This document shows, piece after piece, positions 1 to 6,965 of a DNA stretch of 8,043 nucleotides (the stretch's first letter is position 1; every line of letters begins with the position of its first letter). Origin of the DNA: DATFLK01 sp035267815. GTDB lineage: Bacteria; Pseudomonadota; Zetaproteobacteria; Mariprofundales; Mariprofundaceae. The DNA is taken from positions 1 through 8,043 of the forward strand of contig DATFLK010000124.1 of assembly GCA_035267815.1 (NCBI GenBank). Direction: 5' to 3'. A program made the translations under genes and the position numbers. The notes below the pieces were generated by a model. It worked only from the letters and a program-made list of their open reading frames with translations, was not told the DNA's origin and searched no databases.

Positions 1-1200
1 CTCCTGGCGGATACAGAAAGCCACCGCCTTGCCAACGATTTCGTGCGCATCGCGAAAGGAGACCCCGGCCCGCACCAGTGCATCGGCCAGATCGGTGGCA
101 GTGGAGAAGCCAGAGGAGGCGGCCGCGTGCATTGACGCCCGGTCGATCCGCATCCCGGCCAGCATGGCGGCGAAGATCTTCAGGCCGCCGTCGATCTGGT
201 CGAAGGCATCGAACACCGCCTGCTTGTCCTCCTGCATATCCTTGTTGTAGGCCAGCGGCAGCGATTTCATGGTCACCAGCATCGCCACCATGCCACCGAT
301 GATGCGACCACTCTTGCCACGCACCAGCTCCGGCATGTCCGGATTCTTCTTCTGCGGCATGATCGAGGAGCCGGTGCAGAAGGCGTCCGGCAGCCCGACG
401 AAGTGAAACTGCGCGCTCATCCAGAGGATCAACTCCTCGGAGAGACGCGACAAGTGCACGGCACAGATCGAAACGGCGGCCAGCAGCTCAATAACGAAGT
501 CGCGATCGGAAACCGCATCGAGCGAATTGCCGCAGGGGGCGTCGAAACCGAGTTCGCGCGCCGTGAAGTCACGGTCGAGCGGGAAGGTGGAACCGGCCAG
601 CGCCGCTGAGCCGAGTGGCGACCGATTCATGCGGGCACGGGCATCGAGCAGTCGTCCGGCATCGCGCCCCAGCATCTCCACATAGGCAAGCAGATGGTGA
701 CCGAAGGTGACCGGCTGGGCGGTCTGCAGGTGGGTAAAACCAGGCATGACGGTATCGGCGTGCTGCGCGGCCTGCTCAACCAGCACCGTCTGCAGGGCGC
801 GGATGCGCGACACGGTTTCGTCAACCCGACGACGCAGATAGAGGCGTACATCGGTCGCCACCTGGTCGTTTCGGCTGCGGCCGGTGTGCAGCCGCTTGCC
901 AGCCTCGCCGATGCGCTCGGTCAGCCGAGCCTCGATATTCATGTGGACATCCTCGAGCTGCACGCTGAACTCGATCTCGCCGGCCTCGATGGCCGCCTCG
1001 ATTTCGTCCAGCCCCTTCAGGATCGCCTCGACATCGGCCTCGGAGAGGATGCCCTGCCGGCCGAGCATGCGCGCGTGGGCACGGGAACCGGCGATATCCT
1101 CGGCATACATGCGCGCATCGACATCGATGGACGCATTGAACTCCTCCACGAATGCATCGGTCGGCTGTTCAAACCGACCGCCCCACAGCTTCTTACTCAT
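1..1200 (-). CDS. argH: Argininosuccinate lyase (3' end beyond window)
   Basis: This enzyme cleaves argininosuccinate to arginine and fumarate, the last step of cytoplasmic arginine biosynthesis. The first 400 residues are visible, beginning MSKKLWGGRF; the family is usually about 460 residues, so roughly 60 C-terminal residues lie off the left edge. All three conserved regions of the fumarase/aspartase superfamily can be read: TGRSRNDQ at residues 106-113, THLQ at 156-159 (His region), and the signature GSSIMPQKKN at 277-286 on the flexible loop that carries the catalytic serine. The frame has no stop or shift. An in-frame ATG lies four codons upstream (1212), but it overlaps the GGAGAGG ribosome-binding site, so the ATG at 1200 is preferred. 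It follows the P-type ATPase gene after 120 nt. The assignment is secure; only the end is missing. Confidence 0.97.
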   Translation of the reverse strand, partial: MSKKLWGGRFEQPTDAFVEEFNASIDVDARMYAEDIAGSRAHARMLGRQGILSEADVEAILKGLDEIEAAIEAGEIEFSVQLEDVHMNIEARLTERIGEAGKRLHTGRSRNDQVATDVRLYLRRRVDETVSRIRALQTVLVEQAAQHADTVMPGFTHLQTAQPVTFGHHLLAYVEMLGRDAGRLLDARARMNRSPLGSAALAGSTFPLDRDFTARELGFDAPCGNSLDAVSDRDFVIELLAAVSICAVHLSRLSEELILWMSAQFHFVGLPDAFCTGSSIMPQKKNPDMPELVRGKSGRIIGGMVAMLVTMKSLPLAYNKDMQEDKQAVFDAFDQIDGGLKIFAAMLAGMRIDRASMHAAASSGFSTATDLADALVRAGVSFRDAHEIVGKAVAFCIRQE

Positions 1201-1203
1201 TGG

Positions 1204-1210
1204 CCTCTCC
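1204..1210 (-). promoter_or_regulatory. Ribosome-binding site that decides the argH start
   Basis: On the minus strand the sequence is GGAGAGG, with its GGAG core 6 nt before the ATG at 1200. The alternative in-frame ATG (1210-1212) is partly buried in this motif and has no comparable site of its own, so the shorter protein is favoured. Confidence 0.7.
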
Positions 1211-1320
1211 ATGCGTCACGGATGCATATCCGGAATCACCAGCGCCTCCCAGTCTCGGCGCAGGATATATGTTTAGGATACGCGGAAAAAGCCGGCGCAT
1301 CGCGGGATGACGCGAATCCT

Positions 1321-4011
1321 CTACCGCACCCGACGGCGCGTCCACCACTTCTCAAACTCGACCAGCACGAAAACCGAGGCGGAGACCGCCACCACCTGCA
1401 GCCATGCGCCCACGCCGATGGGGCCGGTGCCGAAGAGATAGTTCATGAACGGCACATAGGTGAAGAGCAGCTGCAGCAATACCACGAGAAAGATAGCGAG
1501 CAGCACGTAGCGGTTTCCGAACACCCCTTCGACCGAGAGCACGGAAGCGGAGAGGTAACGCGTGTTGACCAGATAGAAGGCCTCGAACATCACCAGCGTG
1601 TTGACTGCGACGGTGCGAGCCGGCTCAAGCGGCATTCCCTCCATCTGCTGGAAGAGGAAGATTCCGAAGGTACCGGCCAGCATAATCAGTGAGACGAAGG
1701 CGATACGCCAGATCAGAAGCCGCGAGAGCACCGGCGTGCCCGGCGGCCGCGGCGGCCGCCGCATGGCATCCGATTCCGGCGGCTCGAAGGCGAGCGCCAG
1801 CCCCAGCGTCACCGCCGTAATCATGTTGACCCAGAGGATCTGCAGCGGCGTGATCGGCAGTAGCACACCGAAGATGATCGCGGCGATCACCGTCATCGCC
1901 TCGCCGACACTGGTCGGCAGGATGAAAAGGATCGCCTTCTGCAGGTTGCCGTAGACGGTCCTGCCCTCCTCCACGGCATAAGCGATGGAGGCGAAACGGT
2001 CGTCGATCAGCACCATCTCGGCTACCTCCTTGGCCACCTCGGTCCCCTTGACGCCCATCGCCACGCCGATATCGGCCCGCTTCAGCGCCGGTGCATCGTT
2101 GACGCCGTCACCGGTCATGGCCACCACGTCGCCGAGCGCCTGCATCGCCATCACCAACCGCTGTTTGTCCTCTGGGCTGGTGCGCGCGAAGATATCGATC
2201 TCCGGCAGCGCCCGGACCAGCGCTTCGTCATCCATCTCCGCCAGCTCCCGGCCGGTCATGGTTCGCTCACCGATACCGAGCCGGACGCCGATCGTCTGTG
2301 CGGTCAGGGCGTGATCACCGGTGATCATGCGCACGCGGATGCCGGCCTGTCGGCAGCGGCGCACCGCCTCGATGGCATCCTCGCGCGGCGGATCGCTCAG
2401 GCCAGCCAGTCCCAGCAGGGTCAATCCCCCCTCGATGTCGGAGAAACGCAACTCCCGGTGGTGATCGGGCGCGGCCACGAAGGCGATCGCCAGCACGCGC
2501 TGTCCCGCCTCGGCTAGCCACTCGATCTGCGCATGCCAGTAGGCCGTATCCAGCGGTGCATCCTGGCCGAACTGGCGCTGGAAACCGCACATGCCGAGGA
2601 TGCGCTCCGGCGCCCCCTTGATGTAGATGAAGCCGTGGCCGGCGTGGTCGTGATGCAGGCTGGCCATGAAGCGGTGTTCGGATTCGAAGGGGATTACGTC
2701 GACGCGCGGATACTCGCGACGAACCAGCTCCGGTTCCAGCCCCGCCTTCATGGCCATCGCCATCAGCCCGCCCTCGGTCGGCTCGCCGTGCAGCCGCCAC
2801 CCCTCCTCCGCCTCGGCCAACGTGGCGTCGTTGCAGAGCAGCGCCGCCTTGGCCAGCTCCAGTAGATGGGCATAGGCGCCCGGCTCGATGTCGGCACCAT
2901 CGAGGCTGAAAACGCCGTGCGGATCGTAGCCGACGCCGCCGACCTCGAAGGCCTGCTCGGCCGTGACGACCCGCTGCACAGTCATCTCGTTTCGGGTCAG
3001 CGTGCCGGTCTTGTCCGAACAGATGGCGGTGACGGAACCGAGCGTCTCCACCGCCGGCAGCCGGCGAATGATGGCGTTGCGCCCGGCCATGCGCTGCACA
3101 CCGATGGCCAGCGTGATGGTCATGATGGCCGGCAGCCCCTCGGGGATCGCTGCCACCGACAGCCCGACCGCGGCGAGAAACATATCGACCGCGCTCAGCC
3201 CCTGCACCCACATACCGTAGAGGAAGGTGACCACGGCGGCGGCAAGGATCCAGACGGTCAGCCACTGCCCGAACCGACCGACCTGGCGCAACAACGGCGT
3301 CGGCTGCGGCGCAATCGCCTCCAGCATCCCGCTAATGCGTCCGATCTCCGTATCATGACCGACCGAGACCACCAGCCCAAAGCCCTGCCCACGCGTCACC
3401 ATGGTGCCGGAGTAGACCATATCAATGCGGTCGCCGATCACCGCATCCTCTGCCACTGCATTCTTTGATTTCTCCACCGGCATGGATTCGCCAGTCAGGA
3501 TCGCCTCGTCGATCTGCAGACCTCGCGCCTCGAACAGGCGCATATCCGCCGGCACCTTGTCGCCGGACTGCAGGAAGATAACATCGCCCGGCACCACCTC
3601 GCGGGCTGGCAGGGTGATGCGGTGACCCTCTCGCAGTACCATCGCCTTGGGCGAAAGCATGTGGCGAATGGCATCCAGCGCCTTCTCCGCCTTCCCTTCC
3701 TGCACGAAACCGATCACCGCATTGATGACTACCACACCGAGGATGACGCCAGTATCGAGCCAGTGGCCTATCAGGCTGGTCACCACGGCCGAGCCAAGCA
3801 GCACATAGATCAATACGTTGTGGAACTGGTCGCGCAAACGCTCCCAGAGGCTGCGCGGCCGCATGGCGGGGAGCACGTTCGGCCCGTATCGCGACAGCCG
3901 CTGCACCGCCTCCGCCGCGCCGAGCCCTTCCGGACCGCTCCCGAACCGGTCGAAGACCGCCTCGGCGGCCATCGCATGCCAGTCAGACTCTCTCTCGGAC
4001 ATCCCTTTCAT
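1321..4011 (-). CDS. P2-type cation-transporting ATPase (SERCA-like, incomplete Ca2+ ligand set)
   Basis: This is an 896-residue ATP-driven inner-membrane cation pump. Visible in order: an N-terminal cation-ATPase domain (about 10-60); M1/M2 (about 66-104); an actuator domain with TGES at 173-176; M3/M4 (about 250-301) with PEGLP at 290-294; a P domain with the phosphorylated Asp333 in CSDKTGTLT; an N domain with KGAPE at 465-469; DPPR at 540; TGDH at 564 and TGDGVNDAP at 633-641; then M5-M10 (about 693-884). Length and order fit P2A/P2B pumps and there is no heavy-metal-binding domain. By hand alignment to SERCA, Glu291 (M4), Glu704 (M5), Asn729 and Thr732 (M6) and Glu810 (M8) are kept. The equivalents of Asn768 and Asp800 are Ser701 and Ala733. 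The transported ion is therefore uncertain: Ca2+ is possible, Na+, K+ or H+ not excluded. The ATG at 4011 has no clear Shine-Dalgarno; an ATG at 4002 is a possible alternative. Confidence 0.95.
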   Translation of the reverse strand: MKGMSERESDWHAMAAEAVFDRFGSGPEGLGAAEAVQRLSRYGPNVLPAMRPRSLWERLRDQFHNVLIYVLLGSAVVTSLIGHWLDTGVILGVVVINAVIGFVQEGKAEKALDAIRHMLSPKAMVLREGHRITLPAREVVPGDVIFLQSGDKVPADMRLFEARGLQIDEAILTGESMPVEKSKNAVAEDAVIGDRIDMVYSGTMVTRGQGFGLVVSVGHDTEIGRISGMLEAIAPQPTPLLRQVGRFGQWLTVWILAAAVVTFLYGMWVQGLSAVDMFLAAVGLSVAAIPEGLPAIMTITLAIGVQRMAGRNAIIRRLPAVETLGSVTAICSDKTGTLTRNEMTVQRVVTAEQAFEVGGVGYDPHGVFSLDGADIEPGAYAHLLELAKAALLCNDATLAEAEEGWRLHGEPTEGGLMAMAMKAGLEPELVRREYPRVDVIPFESEHRFMASLHHDHAGHGFIYIKGAPERILGMCGFQRQFGQDAPLDTAYWHAQIEWLAEAGQRVLAIAFVAAPDHHRELRFSDIEGGLTLLGLAGLSDPPREDAIEAVRRCRQAGIRVRMITGDHALTAQTIGVRLGIGERTMTGRELAEMDDEALVRALPEIDIFARTSPEDKQRLVMAMQALGDVVAMTGDGVNDAPALKRADIGVAMGVKGTEVAKEVAEMVLIDDRFASIAYAVEEGRTVYGNLQKAILFILPTSVGEAMTVIAAIIFGVLLPITPLQILWVNMITAVTLGLALAFEPPESDAMRRPPRPPGTPVLSRLLIWRIAFVSLIMLAGTFGIFLFQQMEGMPLEPARTVAVNTLVMFEAFYLVNTRYLSASVLSVEGVFGNRYVLLAIFLVVLLQLLFTYVPFMNYLFGTGPIGVGAWLQVVAVSASVFVLVEFEKWWTRRRVR

Positions 4012-4018
4012 GTCGACT

Positions 4019-4024
4019 ATTGTA
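4019..4024 (-). promoter_or_regulatory. Possible -10 box (TACAAT) just before the ATPase gene
   Basis: The minus strand reads TACAAT, one mismatch from the TATAAT consensus, ending 7 nt before the ATPase ATG. A transcript from it would start at or very near the start codon, giving a leaderless or almost leaderless mRNA. That would agree with the absence of a Shine-Dalgarno. No recognisable -35 box lies 16-18 nt upstream, so the call is weak. Confidence 0.25.
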
Positions 4025-4027
4025 GGT

Positions 4028-4050
4028 CAAAACGGCGCCGGTGAGGGCGC
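4028..4050 (-). terminator. Weak candidate terminator between thiI and the ATPase gene
   Basis: On the minus strand a 5-bp stem, GCGCC (4050-4046) with GGCGC (4039-4035), closes a 6-nt loop and is followed after two bases by TTTT. The stem is short and the U-tract is only four long, so any termination would be partial. It lies in the 63-nt gap downstream of thiI. Confidence 0.3.
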
Positions 4051-4074
4051 GGCCGTCGGTATCCCGGTCGGCGC

Positions 4075-5223
4075 TCAGCCATCCTCGCCGGCGAAGAAGA
4101 GCTTGGTGCGCACCGGGCTCTCGATCTGTCTGATCGGAAGCGCGGCCTCCAACCGGTTGACGTCGGCCAGCTTCCCCTTGGTCTGCGGATGCTTGGCGAT
4201 CAGGAAGGAGCAGATATCGCAGTACTCCTCGACCGAGATGTCGAAAGTGCCGATCCGCCGGCCCAGCGCGATGATCTCCTCCTTGTCGTAGCCGATCAAC
4301 GGCGACAGAAGCGGCAGCGGGCTGGCCTCGTAGATCGCCTGGATGTTGGCCAGCGTCTGGCTCGCCACCTGTCCCAGCGAATCGCCGGTGATCAGTGCCT
4401 GCCCCTTCGCTCCGGTGGCGATTTTCGCCGCCTCGCGGATCATCTGCCGCTTGTAGATGATCATGCGGTAGTCAGCCGGCACCGTGGCGATGACATGACG
4501 CTGGAACTCCTCCAGATCGACCATGTGCAGCTTGAGTCGCCCCTGGTAGCGGGAGAGCTGGCGGGCCAAATCCTCGATCTTGGCGAAGTCGCGGTTGATC
4601 GTGCTGTTGTAGCAGTGCACCAGCACCACATCCAGCCCGCGCTTCATCATCGTATAGGCCGCCACCGGCGAGTCGATACCGCCGGAGAAGAGCACGACGC
4701 CGCGCCCCGAGGTGCCGACCGGCAGACCGCCGACGCCGGGACGCTTGTCGGTGTAGATATAGGCCTCGTCCGGCGTGATCTCGACATGCACGGTGATCTC
4801 CGGGCGGTCGAGGTTCACCACAAGCCCGAGCTCGTTCTTCAGGCAGCCGCCCACCTCGTAGTTGATCTCCGGGCTGGTCATCGGGAATTTCTTGTCGCCG
4901 CGCCGCGTGGTCACGCAAAAGCTGCGCCCGGCCACGTCGCCGTAGGTCCCGGTCACCGCCTCTTTCGCCACCTGCTGCATCGACTCGATGCTCCGCCCGG
5001 CCTGATGCACCGGGGCGAAGTTGCGGATGCCGGGGATCAGCGCCACGCGGTCGAGCAGCGCCGCATCGAGCCGCTCCACCTCCATCAGCATGCGGCTGTG
5101 GCGGCGCTCGACGCGGACCGGTTTCAGGAGCCGCTTCAGGTTGGCGGCCAATTTGCGCTCGAAGTGCGAGCGGTTCTTCCCCTTCAGGGAGAGTTCACCG
5201 TAATGGACAAGGATGTATGGCAT
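4075..5223 (-). CDS. thiI: tRNA uracil 4-sulfurtransferase ThiI, short form without rhodanese domain
   Basis: ThiI adenylates uridine 8 of tRNA and replaces its oxygen with sulfur to give 4-thiouridine, a near-UV sensor; in some bacteria it also supports thiamine thiazole synthesis. The 382-residue protein starts MPYILVHYGELSLKGKNR, the usual ferredoxin-like start. A THUMP domain follows (about 60-165), then the PP-loop ATPase motif SGGIDS at 180-185 and the conserved TGDSLGQVASQT at 280-291. Enteric ThiI (about 480 residues) adds a C-terminal rhodanese domain carrying the persulfide cysteine; this protein stops at the end of the synthetase domain, as in Bacillus and archaea. Cys335 and Cys338 in EEYCDIC lie where the E. 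coli disulfide partner Cys344 is expected. Sulfur must come from a separate carrier or directly from a cysteine desulfurase. A purine-rich GAGAGGG lies about 12 nt before the start, a long spacing. Confidence 0.95.
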   Translation of the reverse strand: MPYILVHYGELSLKGKNRSHFERKLAANLKRLLKPVRVERRHSRMLMEVERLDAALLDRVALIPGIRNFAPVHQAGRSIESMQQVAKEAVTGTYGDVAGRSFCVTTRRGDKKFPMTSPEINYEVGGCLKNELGLVVNLDRPEITVHVEITPDEAYIYTDKRPGVGGLPVGTSGRGVVLFSGGIDSPVAAYTMMKRGLDVVLVHCYNSTINRDFAKIEDLARQLSRYQGRLKLHMVDLEEFQRHVIATVPADYRMIIYKRQMIREAAKIATGAKGQALITGDSLGQVASQTLANIQAIYEASPLPLLSPLIGYDKEEIIALGRRIGTFDISVEEYCDICSFLIAKHPQTKGKLADVNRLEAALPIRQIESPVRTKLFFAGEDG

Positions 5224-5306
5224 AGCGGCAGGCTACCCTCTCGCCCGCCCCCTTGCAGCGACGGATTGCAGCTTCTTTGGTTCTTTTTGACTTGGGGCGG
5301 AACCGC

Positions 5307-5753
5307 TCACGCCCCGGGAAGCTCCTCGACGAGGATATATTCGGGCCAGCGCGCCTCCGGCACCTCCGCCTCCGAACGGGTCCGGCCGCGCATGGAGATG
5401 CCGGCGGCATGCACGCTATCCGGATCGCCCGTGCGCAGTGGATGCCACCGTGGCAACGGCTTCCCCTCCGCACGGAGGCGATAGGCGCAGGTGGCCGGCA
5501 GCCACTGCATCTGCCCGGCCGAAAGGGTGCGGACGTTCAGGCAGTCGGGCACGCGGGAGAGCCGGTCGGCGTAATCGCGGCAGCGGCAGGCGGCATCGTC
5601 GAACAGCCTGCAGGCGATCGAGGTGTAAAGCATCTCGCCGGTATCCTCGTCCTCGAACTTCTGCATGCAGCAGCGCCCGCAGCCGTCGCACAGCGCCTCC
5701 CACTCGCCGTCCGTCAGCGCCTCCAGCCGCTTCTCCCAGAATGGCGTCGTCAT
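5307..5753 (-). CDS. YcgN-like UPF0260 protein, Cys-rich (YkgJ-type zinc/iron-chelating family)
   Basis: This 148-residue cytoplasmic protein closely resembles E. coli YcgN from end to end. Shared features are FW near the start, EWEALCDGCGRCC, TSIACRLFD, CRCRDY, PDCLNVR, WLPATCAYRL and LPRWHPL. Nine cysteines are visible (22, 25, 28, 29, 48, 56, 58, 71, 89). The Cys clusters are those of the YkgJ-type family, predicted to chelate zinc or an iron-sulfur centre; no biochemical role is established to my knowledge. The frame stays open upstream to an ATG at 5834. The ATG at 5753 is chosen because GGGGGA lies 4 nt before it and because the homologous sequence begins here (MTTPFWEKR). The gene follows the terminator of the upstream block and precedes thiI by 83 nt with no terminator between them, so the two may be co-transcribed. 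Confidence 0.9.
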   Translation of the reverse strand: MTTPFWEKRLEALTDGEWEALCDGCGRCCMQKFEDEDTGEMLYTSIACRLFDDAACRCRDYADRLSRVPDCLNVRTLSAGQMQWLPATCAYRLRAEGKPLPRWHPLRTGDPDSVHAAGISMRGRTRSEAEVPEARWPEYILVEELPGA

Positions 5754-5757
5754 TCGA

Positions 5758-5763
5758 TCCCCC
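5758..5763 (-). promoter_or_regulatory. Ribosome-binding site fixing the start of the YcgN-like gene
   Basis: The minus strand reads GGGGGA, 4 nt before the ATG at 5753. It favours this start over the ATG at 5834, which would add 27 residues with no resemblance to the family and would begin beside the upstream terminator. Confidence 0.6.
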
Positions 5764-5832
5764 GTACGACCATCTGCCGCTTGTTCCGCCCGTGGCTGTG
5801 CGGGTGCGACACCCCGCTGGCGGAGGCGGCAC

Positions 5833-5866
5833 AAAAAAGGCCGGCGACATCAGGGTACCGCCGGCC
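5833..5866 (-). terminator. Strong rho-independent terminator closing the DUF523/O-methyltransferase/small-protein block
   Basis: On the minus strand a perfect 8-bp GC stem, GGCCGGCG (5866-5859) with CGCCGGCC (5846-5839), encloses a 12-nt loop and runs directly into TTTTTT (5838-5833). It begins 22 nt after the stop codon of the small secreted protein. It is the clearest intrinsic terminator in the window and marks the end of that transcription unit. Confidence 0.9.
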
Positions 5867-5888
5867 TCCGTCACTCACGGCATCCCGT

Positions 5889-6242
5889 TCAGCGACCCAT
5901 GCCTCTTCCGCGGCCCTGGCCCATACCGCGCCTCCGGCCCATGCCTTTGCCCTGATCCATCCCCTGGCCACGATGCATGCCCCGGCCGCTGCCCGGCTCG
6001 TCGGGCAGCGTCACGCCGCGCTGCCTGGCGCGCTCCTGCATCTGTTCATGGTGCTGTTTGCGGAAATCCGCCCGCTGCTGTGCATTCACGGAGCGCATCC
6101 TCTCGCGGTACTCCATCTTCTCCTGCGGGCTCATCAACTGCCATCCATACGCCTTCTCCTCGGCCTGGGCCGTCACGGCGCCGGCCATGAATGCCGTGGT
6201 AAAGGCAATGATCGCCACTCTGAAAAATCGCTTACCCATCAT
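5889..6242 (-). CDS. Small secreted protein with duplicated helical unit and Gly/Met/Arg-rich tail
   Basis: I recognise no named family with certainty. The 117-residue protein begins with a classical signal peptide: a basic start (MMGKRFFR), a hydrophobic core (about 9-22), and AQA at 25-27 as the likely cleavage site. The mature N-terminal half is charged and probably helical. It carries two aligned units, MSPQEKMEYRERM (37-49) and VNAQQRADFRKQH (52-64), reminiscent in spacing of the LTxxQ repeats of CpxP/Spy periplasmic proteins. That likeness is inference and no homology is shown. After VTLPDEP (77-83) comes a low-complexity tail (about 84-117) of Gly, Arg, Met and Gln with five Gly-Met pairs. 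An AGGAGGT ribosome-binding site lies 5 nt before the first of two adjacent ATGs; the second (6239) is equally possible. The gene follows the O-methyltransferase by 51 nt and ends at a strong terminator, so it is the last gene of that unit. Confidence 0.85.
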   Translation of the reverse strand: MMGKRFFRVAIIAFTTAFMAGAVTAQAEEKAYGWQLMSPQEKMEYRERMRSVNAQQRADFRKQHHEQMQERARQRGVTLPDEPGSGRGMHRGQGMDQGKGMGRRRGMGQGRGRGMGR

Positions 6243-6247
6243 CGCGC

Positions 6248-6254
6248 ACCTCCT
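6248..6254 (-). promoter_or_regulatory. Consensus ribosome-binding site of the small secreted protein
   Basis: The minus strand reads AGGAGGT, a near-perfect anti-16S match, 5 nt from the ATG at 6242 and 8 nt from the ATG at 6239. It supports real and probably strong translation of this otherwise low-complexity frame, but it cannot choose between the two adjacent starts. Confidence 0.8.
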
Positions 6255-6293
6255 GCGATCAAACGGCTTCCCCTCAGAGCCTTACGCCTCTTT

Positions 6294-6965
6294 TTAGACC
6301 AAAGGACGCCGCACCGCCAGAGTCAATCCGTCGGCGACCGGCAGCATCACCATGTCGATGCGCGCGTCGCGCATCAGCTTCTCGTTGAAGGTGCGAATGG
6401 CGTGGGTGTCGGGCTTGCGGTTCTCCGGGTCGATGACGCTGCCGCCCCACAGCACGTTGTCGACTAGGATGGCGCCGCCGGGGCGCACCAGCTTCAGGCA
6501 GTGTTCGTAGTAGGTGTCGTAGTTGATCTTGTCGGCGTCGATGAAGGCGAGGTCGAAGCTCGCCTCGCCGTAGTCGCCGATCAGCTTCGGCAAGGTCTCC
6601 GCCGCCGGGCCGAGATGCAAGGCGACCTTCTCCGCCACGCCGGCCTCCTGCCAGTAGCGCCGGGCCATCGCCGTCCACTCCTCCGAAGCGTCGCAGGCGA
6701 CCAGCTCGCCACCCTCCGGCAGCGCCAGCGCCATGCTCAGACTGCTGTAGCCGGTGAAGGTGCCGACCTCGACAATCCTCTTGGCCCCCATCAGGCGCAC
6801 CAGCATCTGCATGAACTGCCCCTGCTCCGGCGCGACCTGCATGGCGCTGTGCGAAAGCTCCGAGGTCTCCTCGCGCAGCCGCGCCAGGATGGCCGGTTCA
6901 CGCACGCCGGTATCGATCAGGTAGGCGTAGAGCGCATCGCTCAGGTTCACTGTCCTATTCGACAT
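6294..6965 (-). CDS. Class I SAM-dependent O-methyltransferase (Methyltransf_3, caffeoyl-CoA OMT-like)
   Basis: This 223-residue cytoplasmic enzyme is predicted to transfer a methyl group from S-adenosylmethionine to a hydroxyl, in this family usually a catechol-type substrate with a divalent metal; the substrate here is unknown. Motifs include an N-terminal cap helix region (about 8-50), SAM motif I VEVGTFTGYSSL at 65-76, the acidic ribose-binding region ACDASEEW (about 90-97), FIDADK at 141-146 with the metal-binding Asp, and LVDNVLW at 167-173 with a further Asp/Asn pair. Length is normal for the family. The frame is open to an ATG at 7016, but the ATG at 6965 is chosen because the family begins just before this point and GGAGG lies 9 nt upstream. 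It overlaps the end of the DUF523 gene by 11 nt, which suggests translational coupling. Confidence 0.93.
   Translation of the reverse strand: MSNRTVNLSDALYAYLIDTGVREPAILARLREETSELSHSAMQVAPEQGQFMQMLVRLMGAKRIVEVGTFTGYSSLSMALALPEGGELVACDASEEWTAMARRYWQEAGVAEKVALHLGPAAETLPKLIGDYGEASFDLAFIDADKINYDTYYEHCLKLVRPGGAILVDNVLWGGSVIDPENRKPDTHAIRTFNEKLMRDARIDMVMLPVADGLTLAVRRPLV

Noticed and set aside
1281..1320. Possible terminator after the ATPase gene (a T-run after GCCGGC on the minus strand)
   Set aside because: The GCCGGC before the T-run cannot form a stem with a loop of usable size, and the nearby CGCG pair is not next to the T-run. I see no credible hairpin.
694..1692. Long open frame on the plus strand spanning the argH start and ATPase end
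   Set aside because: It lies antisense to argH and the ATPase gene, has low-complexity His/Asp/Leu-rich composition without family motifs, and crosses two real genes and their gap. It is a product of high GC.
1743..1759. Two GCGGCCGC octamers 9 nt apart, looking like a GC repeat
   Set aside because: They encode the proline/arginine-rich loop after M6 of the ATPase, which is conserved in SERCA-type pumps (RPPR). Codon use explains the repeat.
2315..3265. 316-codon open frame on the minus strand inside the ATPase gene
   Set aside because: It is a shifted frame of the ATPase coding sequence, rich in Arg/Ala/Gly, with no start signal of its own. The ATPase frame carries every catalytic motif across this stretch.
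5224..5306. T-rich stretch (TTGGTTCTTTTTGACTTG) between thiI and the YcgN-like gene as a terminator
   Set aside because: On the transcribed (minus) strand it is A-rich, not T-rich, and there is no adjacent stem, so it cannot act as an intrinsic terminator for the YcgN-like gene.
4189..5484. 431-codon plus-strand open frame antisense to thiI
   Set aside because: It is a His/Asp/Leu/Arg-rich mirror frame of thiI and the next gene, with no recognisable domain; thiI is clear on the other strand.
5754..5834. 27-residue N-terminal extension of the YcgN-like protein
   Set aside because: The added residues (MCRLRQRGVAPAQ onward) do not resemble the family, and the internal ATG has its own ribosome-binding site and matches the homologous N-terminus.
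5253..6467. 404-codon plus-strand open frame across the YcgN-like, small-protein and methyltransferase genes
   Set aside because: It runs antisense through three minus-strand genes and a terminator and shows no family motif.
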